Shown: one piece after another, positions 25,615-33,363 of the stretch
Layout: each line of letters opens with the position of its first letter
Numbering within the stretch: the first letter of the stretch is position 1
Assembly: GCA_040219355.1 (NCBI GenBank)
Contig: JAVJSN010000007.1
Span: 1 to 64,000, forward strand
Source: MH13 sp040219355
GTDB taxonomy: Bacteria > Pseudomonadota > Alphaproteobacteria > Rhizobiales > MH13
Direction: 5' to 3'
DNA length: 64,000 nt
Notes under the pieces: generated by a model
What the model was told of the DNA's origin: nothing
Seen by the model: only the letters and a program-made list of their open reading frames with translations
Databases searched by the model: none
Program-made: the position numbers and the translations under genes

Positions 25615-26682
25615 TTAAGGATAGCCAACCCGGTTGTAGATCTCTTGGGCCAATGCCTGGTTTTCACCGAGAACCGACAGGTTTTGCGTGTCCTGGCGGA
25701 AAAGGCCAAGGCTTGCAACCGATGGGCTCAGGGCCGTGCCCATGACAGCTGGGTACTCATCGTTACCGGCCGAGAAGTACTCCTGCGCCTGATCGGACGC
25801 CAGATACTCAAGGAAAAGCGCCGCATTGTCTGGGTTTGGTGCGTTGGCTGCGATGCCAGCACCAGAAATGTTGACGTGTGTGCCGATGTCTTCCTGGTTC
25901 GGGAACACCCAGCCAATGCCTTCAAGCGTTTCAGCATCGAGGCCTTCAACCGGATTGCCTTCAGCAGCGCGACGGATGGCACGACCCATGTAATAGGTGT
26001 TGCCAACGACGATATCGCATTCGCCTGATGCCAGGGCACGAATCTGCGCTGTGTCATTGCCTTCCGGCTCGCGAGCCATGTTTCCGTAGAACCCGGCTGC
26101 CCACTCTTCAGCGGCCTCTTCACCCAGGTGACCGATCAGGCCGGCGAGCAAAGACAGCATATAAATGTTGCCGGAGGAGCGGGCGCACACCATGCCCTCA
26201 TACTGGGGGTCTGCAAGGTCCTGGTAGGTTGCTGGCGGGTTCTCAACATCGGCCTTGTCATAGAAAATCACACGAGCACGCTGGGAAAAGCCATACCAGT
26301 GACCATCTGGGTGACGCAGGTAAGACGGGACGCGTGCTTCCAAATCACTGGATTGGTAAGGTTGGAAAAGGCCAAGCTCATCGGCACGGAAGAGACGACC
26401 GGCGTCTACCGTCATCAAAATATCGGCGGGGCTATTGGCGCCTTCAGAATCCATGCGCTGGATCAGTTCATCTGCGCTGGCTTCGATGCGGTTGATTGTG
26501 ATGCCGGTTGCTTCTTCGAAGTCGCTGTAGAGGCGCTCATCGGTGTCGTAATGGCGTGAAGAATAAAGGTTCAACTCGCCTTCGGCAAAAGCCGGTGCGA
26601 CAGCAAAGGGCACGGACACGGCCAGCGCTGTGAGCGCGGCGATGCTTGTACGAGTTGCTAGGCGAAGCGTTCGGTTCGACAT
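25615..26682 (-). CDS. Fe(III) ABC transporter periplasmic binding protein (FbpA/FutA-like)
   Basis: A 355-residue exported protein. The Sec signal ends near VAPAFAEGELN. The mature start LNLYSSRHYDTDERLYSDFE is typical of FutA/AfuA/FbpA, and the adjacent tyrosines that bind ferric iron are in DIVVGNTYYMGRA. The frame is open to 26754, but the ATG at 26682 has CGGAGAAAAGT in front and gives a proper signal peptide. It should deliver iron to the permease encoded at 22345-24096. The upstream region is AT-rich and holds two inverted repeats, which may be sites for an iron regulator. Confidence 0.88.
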   Translation of the reverse strand: MSNRTLRLATRTSIAALTALAVSVPFAVAPAFAEGELNLYSSRHYDTDERLYSDFEEATGITINRIEASADELIQRMDSEGANSPADILMTVDAGRLFRADELGLFQPYQSSDLEARVPSYLRHPDGHWYGFSQRARVIFYDKADVENPPATYQDLADPQYEGMVCARSSGNIYMLSLLAGLIGHLGEEAAEEWAAGFYGNMAREPEGNDTAQIRALASGECDIVVGNTYYMGRAIRRAAEGNPVEGLDAETLEGIGWVFPNQEDIGTHVNISGAGIAANAPNPDNAALFLEYLASDQAQEYFSAGNDEYPAVMGTALSPSVASLGLFRQDTQNLSVLGENQALAQEIYNRVGYP

Positions 26683-26819
26683 ACTTTTCTCCGAGTGGGG
26701 CGCGGTAAGAGGGCGCGCCGATCGTTGGGGGAATGGGCTGATCGTGGTGATCACTCGCGAACGCTAAACGCTGTTAAAGTTGCAGGTCAATATAAACTTC
26801 AAAAAAATTGCAAGATTAC

Positions 26820-26832
26820 GCGACTTTGTCGC
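26820..26832. promoter_or_regulatory. Inverted repeat upstream of the iron-binding protein gene
   Basis: GCGAC-TTT-GTCGC, 138 bp upstream of the binding-protein start, in an AT-rich stretch. It does not clearly match the Irr, RirA or Fur consensus as I know them. Confidence 0.35.
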
Positions 26833-26860
26833 ATCTAGTTTTTAAGCAGTCTAAACTGAG

Positions 26861-26875
26861 GCCGAAAATATCGGC
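26861..26875. promoter_or_regulatory. Second inverted repeat upstream of the iron-binding protein gene
   Basis: GCCGA-AAATA-TCGGC, 28 bp further from the gene than the first repeat. It lies between the binding-protein gene and the 3' end of the hydrolase gene. It may be an operator or a small hairpin. Confidence 0.35.
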
Positions 26876-26941
26876 TATCACATTGGAATTGTTATAAATA
26901 AAAGAAGTGACCTGTTCCGCTTGGGTCGAATTCCAAAGCGC

Positions 26942-27880
26942 TCATTCACAATGCGCGGCGCAGGCAGCCAGAATGTCATTCCAGTTTTCGATGTTGAAAT
27001 GGCCTTTGCCGGGAACCAGGTGGAACGTCACATCAGGTATGGTGCAAGCCAGATGATGCCCCATCGCGTTGGAAACAAAGATGTCCTCTTCCCCGAGCCA
27101 GATGAACGTTGGCACACGGATGTCTGCCACGTTGAAATCCCATGGCTGGTAGCAGATCAGCGCCTCATGGGCAGCGCCTTTGCTGTCGTTGCGAAATGCT
27201 TCGCGCTCCATACCAATAAACGTCTCAAGGAACGGCTTGTGCTCCATGGCGTGTTTGTCGGCAGGCGGAACCGCTGCTTTCATGAGGCCGAAGAACAAGC
27301 TCGGCCAAGATCGCGCTGACCAACCCAATGGCGCGAAGGCGGTACGCATGATCCAGAACAGGCCGGGTGACATGCGATTTGCAAGGCGGAAGTAGAACCG
27401 ATCAAGCGCGCTGAAGCTGGAGATGATCTCAGGCGAGGCGACGGGCCCGAAAGGACCAAGCGCCCCGACGAAACAAAGCCGTGCTGGGTCAATGAGCGCA
27501 CCACACGCGAACAGATGTGGCCCAGCGCCTGAATGGCCAACCACGCCGAACCGTTCAAACCCCAAATGCTTGGCCAGAGCCAAAACATCGTTTGGCCAGT
27601 CGCTAAACGTGCGTTTCGGTTGGAACGTTGAATGACCGAAACCTGGCCGGTCGAGAGCGATCAACCGGAAGCCGTGGGTTTTCGCAGATTCATCAGCAAA
27701 CGCGCCTTCCAATCGGCTGCTTGGGGTGCCGTGGAAATAGAACGCTGGAAAGCCTTGGCCATCGCCCCACTCGGTAAAGGCCAGGTCGCGCCCATCAGCT
27801 AAGCGAAGCACATCGAATGGCCGCGACGCAGCATCCGCAGGGATGTCAGGAAAAGCTATTGGCATGTCACCGACATCCAT
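26942..27880 (-). CDS. Alpha/beta hydrolase
   Basis: A 312-residue alpha/beta-hydrolase. The oxyanion loop is FYFHGTPSSRLEG, the nucleophile elbow is VVGHSGAGPHLFA (Ser in GHSGAG), the acid is likely in FIWLGEEDIFVS, and the catalytic His is in VPGKGHFNIE. No signal peptide, so cytoplasmic. Substrate unknown. Downstream of the PdhS-like kinase gene on the same strand with 64 bp between, so it may be co-transcribed, but there is no evidence of a joint function. The start may also be the Met at residue 6. Confidence 0.85.
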   Translation of the reverse strand: MDVGDMPIAFPDIPADAASRPFDVLRLADGRDLAFTEWGDGQGFPAFYFHGTPSSRLEGAFADESAKTHGFRLIALDRPGFGHSTFQPKRTFSDWPNDVLALAKHLGFERFGVVGHSGAGPHLFACGALIDPARLCFVGALGPFGPVASPEIISSFSALDRFYFRLANRMSPGLFWIMRTAFAPLGWSARSWPSLFFGLMKAAVPPADKHAMEHKPFLETFIGMEREAFRNDSKGAAHEALICYQPWDFNVADIRVPTFIWLGEEDIFVSNAMGHHLACTIPDVTFHLVPGKGHFNIENWNDILAACAAHCE

Positions 27881-27944
27881 CGGGTCTATGGCAAAGCTGT
27901 GGCCGAAAGCTTGAAACGACGGCTTTAAACGCAGCTGTGAAAGG

Positions 27945-30900
27945 CTACTCAGCCAACACGCGCTGCGAGGGGAAGGTCATCATCGCTAAAGTGCCTTCAC
28001 CCGGTGTCGAACTCAGCCCAAATTGCGCGCGATTGGCTTCCACCAACGCTTTGGTGAGTGGCAGGCCGAGGCCAGTGCCTGTGATCACTTGGTTGAGCGT
28101 CGTTGGCACTTGGCGGAACGGCTCAAGCGCCAGTTCCACATCGGCGGCATTCATGCCACGCCCGGTGTCGCGCACCCGCAGGCTCACTTCACCTGAGGGT
28201 TCATAGAGCGTCGAGACAATGATCTGCCCACCAGGATCAGTGAACTTGATGGCGTTCGACATCAGATTCAGTACAACCTGTCGAACCGAGCGAACATCGG
28301 CCACCACTTTAGGGAGACTCAGTGGCAGAGACGTGCGCACGATGATGCGGCCCTGGTTGGCCTGCGGCTGCATTATCGCCAGACATTGCTGCACCACATC
28401 ATTCAGATCAACCTCACCAAACGACAACTCCATCTTGCCCGCTTCAATCTTCGAGAGATCAAGCAGATCGTTCAGCAAGCTCATCAGATGCTCGCCGGAG
28501 GTATGGATATCGCGCAGATACTGCCGGTAGCGCTCTGATCCGACAGGGCCGAAGCGTTCTTCCAGCATGACTTCTGAAAAACCGATCACGGCATTCAGCG
28601 GTGTGCGAATCTCATGGCTGACGCGGGCAAGAAAGTCGGATTTGTGTGCGCTGGCCTCTTCGGCAGCTCTTCGCGCTTCCACCAGATCCGTTTCGGCCTG
28701 TTTGAACGGCGAAAGGTCGCGCAGCACAGCGCAATAAACAGCTGGTTCGTCATCGGTTAGTCGACCGAGTGTCATAAACACCGGAACCAGTCCGCCTTGC
28801 GACGTGATGCATTCCAACTCGCGGCCCTCATTGAACAGGGACAAACGTCCTTGGCTTGCCATGTCGTCAAGGTAATCAAGAGCGGTCTGACGGCTATCCT
28901 CCGGGAAGAGCAGCCGGAACGGCTGGCCGATTAAATCGTCGGCCGCATAGCCAACCAGGGCTTGGGCGGCTTGATTGAGGTCTTTGATTTCGCCATCGCC
29001 ATCCAGCGTCACAACGCCATCACTGGCCAAATCGATGATCGCTTCCAGCTCACCAATGCGAGCCCTCACCAAAGGCAATGCACCATCGCTGGCGTTCGCG
29101 CCCTGAATAGCGCCGTCTGCGATGCTAGTAGCGCCTGCGGCAAGCAAAGATGCATCTTGCGATGCCTCCTGTGCCTCACTGTCGGCAGGTGTGTGCTCGC
29201 GAAGCGACATTAAAGCGGCTGCTTGACCATCCCAACGCACACTTTGCAGCCGTCCGGTCACCGAAACAGGCGTTCCGTCGGGCTGAATGAGTGTCATTGC
29301 GCCATTGCCGTCGTCAGTCATGCCCTCGGCAAACAGTGTTTCGATGCCGTCCATGGCCTTCAAGGCCTGCAGGCTGGCGAGACCAGCGAGATCAAGGGCA
29401 GCGCGGTTGGCGTACAAGATGGCTTCATCGGAGTAGATGATGATGCCGAGTGGTAGCCGATCGAGCACCATGCGTTCTGCGTTGGGTTCGGTGCGCGTGA
29501 ACGGTAAAACCCGCGCGCTGATTTCTTGCGCTGGACTACCAAGTTCACCGGCACCCCTATCCGGCACGACGGTTCCATGATCATCCCTGGCAAAGTGGAT
29601 GACATCGCCGGGTTGATAGCGATCGAGAGAGGATTCCTGGCCACCATGCAGCGCTTGTGGGCCATCATCGTCGCCGTCACGCCCCGAGATGCGTGCCCCC
29701 AAACGGCGGGCGATCTCTTGGAACGTCAGCCGCTCAGGTCGGCTCAGATCATCCTCGTCTAAATCTGTCTGTGAGGTCGATGCCGATGTTTCGTCGCTCG
29801 ATGTTGGTTGCGCGTCCTCGCTCGCCTGATCCTCTAGCTCATGGTCGTCTGCTTCATCGTCGGCGCGCTCTTGGAGCGCGCTAACGACTCCGCCAGCAAC
29901 GCCACCTGCCAGTCCGGCTGCAACGCCCGCTGCAACAGCTTTCATGGCGCTGACGGTCTCAGCGGGAAAGTCGTCTTGCCCATCCGTGCCAGCATCGGTC
30001 TCGGTGAACACATCGGCTTCAGGTTCCTCCGACGGTGGAGTTTCTGCTGGCGCAGACGACCAAAGACCAGCGGCCTCGGCCTCGGCGGGTTCAAGCGTAT
30101 CGTTGATCCCTGCGACGGGTGTTGACGCTGCCAGATTATGGTCCGGCGTTTCGCGCCAAAGACCGGCGGCTGCAGCGTCTTTTGTTGCCAGCGCATCTTC
30201 GAGCGCTTGCACCGGTTGTCGGACAGGAGAAGCAGTCCGTTCCGCCAAAGGACGCGATAAGCCGCCAGCGATGCCGGCAGCCAGTGCAGAAGCTGCAGCG
30301 ACAACCGTCGCACCGCCTGGCACTTGCGCAGAAGTTGTCATCTGCTCGGCTACCGGGTTTGGCACGGGATCGCGGGTGAAAAGCCCTGCTGCGTTGGCAG
30401 CGCTCTCATCCAAAGGGGCGGCATCTAAAGGTGCAACAATGGCTGGTGCGCTTGGATCGGTTGGCAGGTCCGACACCGCGCCATCGCCGTTGGGCGCAGA
30501 ATGCTCAACTGCCTTCCCGGTAAGCGCTGTACCAAAAACGCGCAGCTTCTCATCATCTTCATCGAATGCCGAAAGGCGCACCGGAACGACCAACGCATGG
30601 TCACTCACTGGCCACATTACCTCGTGCTCGCTGAAGCGCCTGCGCTCATCCACGCCATGGAAAATGGCTGCAGGCAGATCACCCAGGCGATCCAGCAAGG
30701 CTTCGCTGGCAACTTCGCCATCGCGCAAGGCGGTGCCTGGTCCAACCGCGTCCAGGAGTCCGCTGGAAAGGTTTTCGATGCGTCCTGCTGAATCGACCAT
30801 AAAGGAGAAACGGTGTGGTCGCGATCGCGGTTTGAACGCAAAAGTCTGGGAAGGTTCTTCGGTTCGCCGCTCGGGTTCAGTTGCGTCGGCTTCGCTCGGC

Positions 30901-31514
30901 GCTTCCGAAGAGGGCGCTGCCGTTTCGTCCGATCTTTCGAACTGCGATGCCTCTACTGGCGCATCAAAACTTGGGCTTGAAATATCCAATGTGAAATCAG
31001 GCGCATCATCTGGACCAGTCACAAGTTGAGACGGCTCGACCGCAGCCACTGCAGCCGCATGCGCTGTTGGAAGGTCTTCAATTTTGTGAATGTCCGGCTC
31101 TTCGGTCCCGCGATCATCGTCAACTGGTTCTGTAACGGGGGCACTGCGCGGGCGGCTTGCATTGCCAAGGGCAAGCACTGCGGTTGTATCGCCCAGCATC
31201 ACCGGACGGCATGTCGCGACCAATGTCTCCTGGTGGCCCCCAGCATTGACCCGCAGAATTTCGATGCGTCCACGCCCTGATTGGCCAACCTGCGTGCGCG
31301 CCACAGCCTGAAGGGATCGTTGGGCTGGTGCAGAGGGCGTCACCTCTTGGCCGTCCAATCCATCAAGTTCCAGCGAAGCCAATCCAGCCTCATTGGACCA
31401 GATTAGGCTCATGCCATCGCCGCTCCACACCCAAGCCGGGCGTGTATCGTGCGGGTCGATCAGTTGCGCGGCTAAGGCGCGTTGATCACTGAGGGCCTGA
31501 TCTGTCTGGCTCAT
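27945..31514 (-). CDS. pdhS: PdhS/PleC-like sensor histidine kinase with long low-complexity region
   Basis: A 1189-residue kinase. At the C-terminus (about residues 957-1189) lie HisKA (phosphorylation site His967 in VSHEIRTPLNAVIGFSEVM) and HATPase (NLMSNAIKFTDPGG, DTGRGM, TGTGLGLPLTKAL). The segment EERFGPVGSERYRQYLRDIH is characteristic of the PdhS/PleC/DivJ group that acts on DivK. A PAS domain (about 830-940) and a second PAS-like segment (about 680-780) precede it. Residues ~150-620 are acidic and rich in Ala, Pro, Glu and Ser, with two Gly/Ala-rich hydrophobic stretches (AAASALAAGIAGGLSRPL, VAAGVAAGLAGGVAGGVVSA). The gene symbol is by similarity of the kinase core and the lack of a clear periplasmic domain. 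PleC is the main alternative. Confidence 0.75.
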   Translation of the reverse strand: MSQTDQALSDQRALAAQLIDPHDTRPAWVWSGDGMSLIWSNEAGLASLELDGLDGQEVTPSAPAQRSLQAVARTQVGQSGRGRIEILRVNAGGHQETLVATCRPVMLGDTTAVLALGNASRPRSAPVTEPVDDDRGTEEPDIHKIEDLPTAHAAAVAAVEPSQLVTGPDDAPDFTLDISSPSFDAPVEASQFERSDETAAPSSEAPSEADATEPERRTEEPSQTFAFKPRSRPHRFSFMVDSAGRIENLSSGLLDAVGPGTALRDGEVASEALLDRLGDLPAAIFHGVDERRRFSEHEVMWPVSDHALVVPVRLSAFDEDDEKLRVFGTALTGKAVEHSAPNGDGAVSDLPTDPSAPAIVAPLDAAPLDESAANAAGLFTRDPVPNPVAEQMTTSAQVPGGATVVAAASALAAGIAGGLSRPLAERTASPVRQPVQALEDALATKDAAAAGLWRETPDHNLAASTPVAGINDTLEPAEAEAAGLWSSAPAETPPSEEPEADVFTETDAGTDGQDDFPAETVSAMKAVAAGVAAGLAGGVAGGVVSALQERADDEADDHELEDQASEDAQPTSSDETSASTSQTDLDEDDLSRPERLTFQEIARRLGARISGRDGDDDGPQALHGGQESSLDRYQPGDVIHFARDDHGTVVPDRGAGELGSPAQEISARVLPFTRTEPNAERMVLDRLPLGIIIYSDEAILYANRAALDLAGLASLQALKAMDGIETLFAEGMTDDGNGAMTLIQPDGTPVSVTGRLQSVRWDGQAAALMSLREHTPADSEAQEASQDASLLAAGATSIADGAIQGANASDGALPLVRARIGELEAIIDLASDGVVTLDGDGEIKDLNQAAQALVGYAADDLIGQPFRLLFPEDSRQTALDYLDDMASQGRLSLFNEGRELECITSQGGLVPVFMTLGRLTDDEPAVYCAVLRDLSPFKQAETDLVEARRAAEEASAHKSDFLARVSHEIRTPLNAVIGFSEVMLEERFGPVGSERYRQYLRDIHTSGEHLMSLLNDLLDLSKIEAGKMELSFGEVDLNDVVQQCLAIMQPQANQGRIIVRTSLPLSLPKVVADVRSVRQVVLNLMSNAIKFTDPGGQIIVSTLYEPSGEVSLRVRDTGRGMNAADVELALEPFRQVPTTLNQVITGTGLGLPLTKALVEANRAQFGLSSTPGEGTLAMMTFPSQRVLAE

Positions 31515-31755
31515 GGAACCTGGATTTCACCTGTTGAGCAAAGGACCAATCTTTACGTTTTATTCATAATGGCGAAGTCCGCCCCGTGTCCACGCACCAT
31601 GGCCAATGCGGCCAAGCGATCAAAAACAAGGTAAACGCACCCGACACCCTCAGGTATCACCATGGCGTTAGCACTTCTGCGGGGATGCGGTGAAGGATCA
31701 GATTGGCTACAAAAGATCGACCCTTTCAAGGACAGGCGAAAAAACGGAGTCAGCC

Positions 31756-32136
31756 ATGAATAAGCCCCCAAAGCTTGAAGTCCCCGAAGCAATGCGTGAT
31801 TTCGCCGACCAGAGCGTTGCACAAGCGCGCAAAGCATTCGACACCTTTATGGACAACGCCCAATCGGCTGTCGGCAAGCTGGAAGATGGAGCTTCCAATG
31901 CCCAAGCTACAGGCGCAGACCTGCAAAAGGACGCGATGGCCTTTGCCGAGGGCCAGGTCACAAGCGCTTTTGAATTGGCGCAGAAAATGGTGCGCGCCAA
32001 AGACGCTCAGGAGCTGGTCGAATTACAGGCAACCTATATGCGCCAGCAGATGGAAGCAGTTACGCGCCAAACCAAGGATATGGGTGACAAGATGACGGCC
32101 GTTGCCAAAGACGCTGCCGATAGCATGAAGCCCTAA
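31756..32136 (+). CDS. Phasin family protein
   Basis: A 126-residue helical protein of the phasin-2 type: MRDFADQSVAQARKAFDTFM at the start and LVELQATYMRQQMEAVTRQT in the second half, a pattern that coats PHA granules. The ATG at 31756 has CGGAG eight bases upstream; the open frame from 31690 is rejected because it lacks this and adds an unrelated tail. It is followed by a terminator and then by a second phasin gene in the same direction. Confidence 0.85.
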   Translation: MNKPPKLEVPEAMRDFADQSVAQARKAFDTFMDNAQSAVGKLEDGASNAQATGADLQKDAMAFAEGQVTSAFELAQKMVRAKDAQELVELQATYMRQQMEAVTRQTKDMGDKMTAVAKDAADSMKP

Positions 32137-32162
32137 CTGAACCATCAGAGTTACGACGGTTG

Positions 32163-32185
32163 AGGGCGCTTCGGCGCCCTTTTTC
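32163..32185 (+). terminator. Terminator after the first phasin gene
   Basis: AGGGCGC-TTCG-GCGCCCT with a stable TTCG tetraloop, followed by TTTT. A textbook rho-independent terminator 27 bp beyond the stop. Confidence 0.9.
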
Positions 32186-32228
32186 CTGCGCGTACGACCA
32201 AAAATATGCCTGGAAAAGTTGATTGGTA

Positions 32229-32264
32229 TTTGTGCGTTGCAAAAGAAATGTTGCAATGCACAAA
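32229..32264. promoter_or_regulatory. PhaR-like operator over the second phasin promoter
   Basis: Two TGC-N3-GCA sites (32233-32241 and 32252-32260), 19 bp apart, are enclosed in a larger inverted repeat TTTGTGC (32229-32235) / GCACAAA (32258-32264). PhaR, the autoregulator that responds to PHA granules, recognises TGC-N3-GCA-like palindromes in related bacteria, and phasin genes are its usual targets. The PhaR gene is not in the window. Confidence 0.65.
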
Positions 32265-32279
32265 AAGTGATGCTATATA
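32251..32279 (+). promoter_or_regulatory. Promoter of the second phasin gene
   Basis: TTGCAA (32251-32256) and TATATA (32274-32279) are separated by 17 bp, and TGC before the -10 gives an extended -10 box. The -35 overlaps the second PhaR-like site, so a bound repressor would block RNA polymerase. The transcript would have an untranslated leader of roughly 75 bases. Confidence 0.6.
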
Positions 32280-32361
32280 CGCTTCAACGCTGGCTCAAAG
32301 AGAGATGCCCAGCGCGTTGAGGACCCAACGGTGCGGTCCACTCTTGTAAGGAGCCGAAAGG

Positions 32362-32877
32362 ATGAGACCCATGGCCACTGCTAAAAAACCAACTGCAGCC
32401 AAAACTGCACAAGCCCAAGTTACCGAAGTGATGGAAACCATCGAAAACAACGTGACCGAGCTGTTCCCAATGGCAACTGCCGATGTGCCTGAAGCGTTCC
32501 GCGACATGGCCGAAAAAGGCGTAGCCCAGGCACGCGACAACTATGCAAAAATGAAAGCAGCTGCTGAAGAAGCAACTGATGTTCTTGAAGAATCGTTCGA
32601 GACAGCTCGTGGCAACACACTTGACCTGTCGACGGCTGCAATCGACGCTGCCAAAGCCAACATCGACGCTGGCTTTGCCTTCATGAAAGACTTCATGGCT
32701 GTTAAAAGCGTGTCGGAAGCTGTTGAACTGCAAACTGCTTTTGCCCGTGAGCGTTTCGACGCATCCACAGCACAAGCCAAAGACATGCAGGTCAAAGTGA
32801 CCAAAATGACCGAAGAAGCTACCAAGCCGGTCAAAGACGCTATGACCAAATCAATGGACGCTTTCAAGGCTGCCTAA
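32362..32877 (+). CDS. phaP: Phasin (PHA granule-associated protein)
   Basis: A 171-residue phasin with a lysine/alanine-rich N-terminus (ATAKKPTAAKTAQAQ) and long amphipathic helices: MAEKGVAQARDNYAKMKAAA, SFETARGNTLDLSTAAIDAA, FMAVKSVSEAVELQTAFARE. It should cover PHB granules, keep them dispersed, and be abundant. The codon use is strongly biased (GCT, GAA, AAA), unlike flanking genes, which fits high expression. AAGGAG lies eight bases before the first ATG, so that start is preferred over the one nine bases later. Confidence 0.9.
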   Translation: MRPMATAKKPTAAKTAQAQVTEVMETIENNVTELFPMATADVPEAFRDMAEKGVAQARDNYAKMKAAAEEATDVLEESFETARGNTLDLSTAAIDAAKANIDAGFAFMKDFMAVKSVSEAVELQTAFARERFDASTAQAKDMQVKVTKMTEEATKPVKDAMTKSMDAFKAA

Positions 32878-32941
32878 GCGTCATTAGCTTTGTCGGGCGA
32901 TGCATCGAGTTCCTTGCGTAACCGCTTCGCCTGACATTTTG

Positions 32942-32982
32942 AAAACCCGGTTTGTGGATCATCTCCGCAAACCGGGTTTTTT
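32942..32982 (+). terminator. Terminator after phaP
   Basis: AAAACCCGGTTTG (32942-32954) pairs with CAAACCGGGTTTT (32968-32980), with a further short internal pairing, and ends in six Ts. It may work in both directions, as the other strand also ends in a T-run. Confidence 0.85.
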
Positions 32983-33075
32983 GTATCCGGGCACGGGTCA
33001 GTTCATCTTGCATTCACCCGATGATCGGACTACACAGCCGCTCTCGCCCGTGCATTTTTTGCATGCTGGCCGTGT

Positions 33076-33152
33076 GCAGCAGTAGCTCAGCTGGTTAGAG
33101 CGCCGGTTTGTGGAGCCGGAGGCCGGTGGTTCGACCCCACCCTGCTGTACCA
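33076..33152 (+). tRNA. tRNA-His (anticodon GTG), no G-1, A73
   Basis: A complete cloverleaf with encoded CCA. The acceptor arm GCAGCAG pairs with CTGCTGT (first pair G1-U72), the D arm is GCTC/GAGC, the anticodon arm CCGGT/GCCGG encloses TTGTGGA (anticodon GTG), and the T arm is GGTGG/CCACC. The base before G1 is T, so there is no encoded G-1, and the discriminator is A73. Most bacterial tRNA-His have G-1:C73 as the main identity element. An alphaproteobacterial group is known to lack it, and its HisRS reads the anticodon instead. Confidence 0.95.
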
Positions 33153-33363
33153 TTGTTTCTTTGAATCCCGTAAGGTCAACTTAAGCCTTTGCTCGAAGAG
33201 TGTGCAGTGCACACCTAGGGTTGCTGGTTTTCAACCCTGCCCACCCATTGCGCAGTCGCGTCCATTAGGTCTAGGTTCGACGCTTGGATTGCCACTGGTG
33301 TCCAAGACGCGCGCAAGAGCCCGAAGAGGCCAGACGCGCCCATTATCTTCGAGGGAGACCTAC

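Noticed and set aside
29944..31029. A 361-residue open frame on the plus strand
   Set aside because: Antisense to the disordered region of the PdhS-like kinase, with Ser/Ala/Gly-rich composition that mirrors the GC-rich sense codons. No ribosome site or family match.
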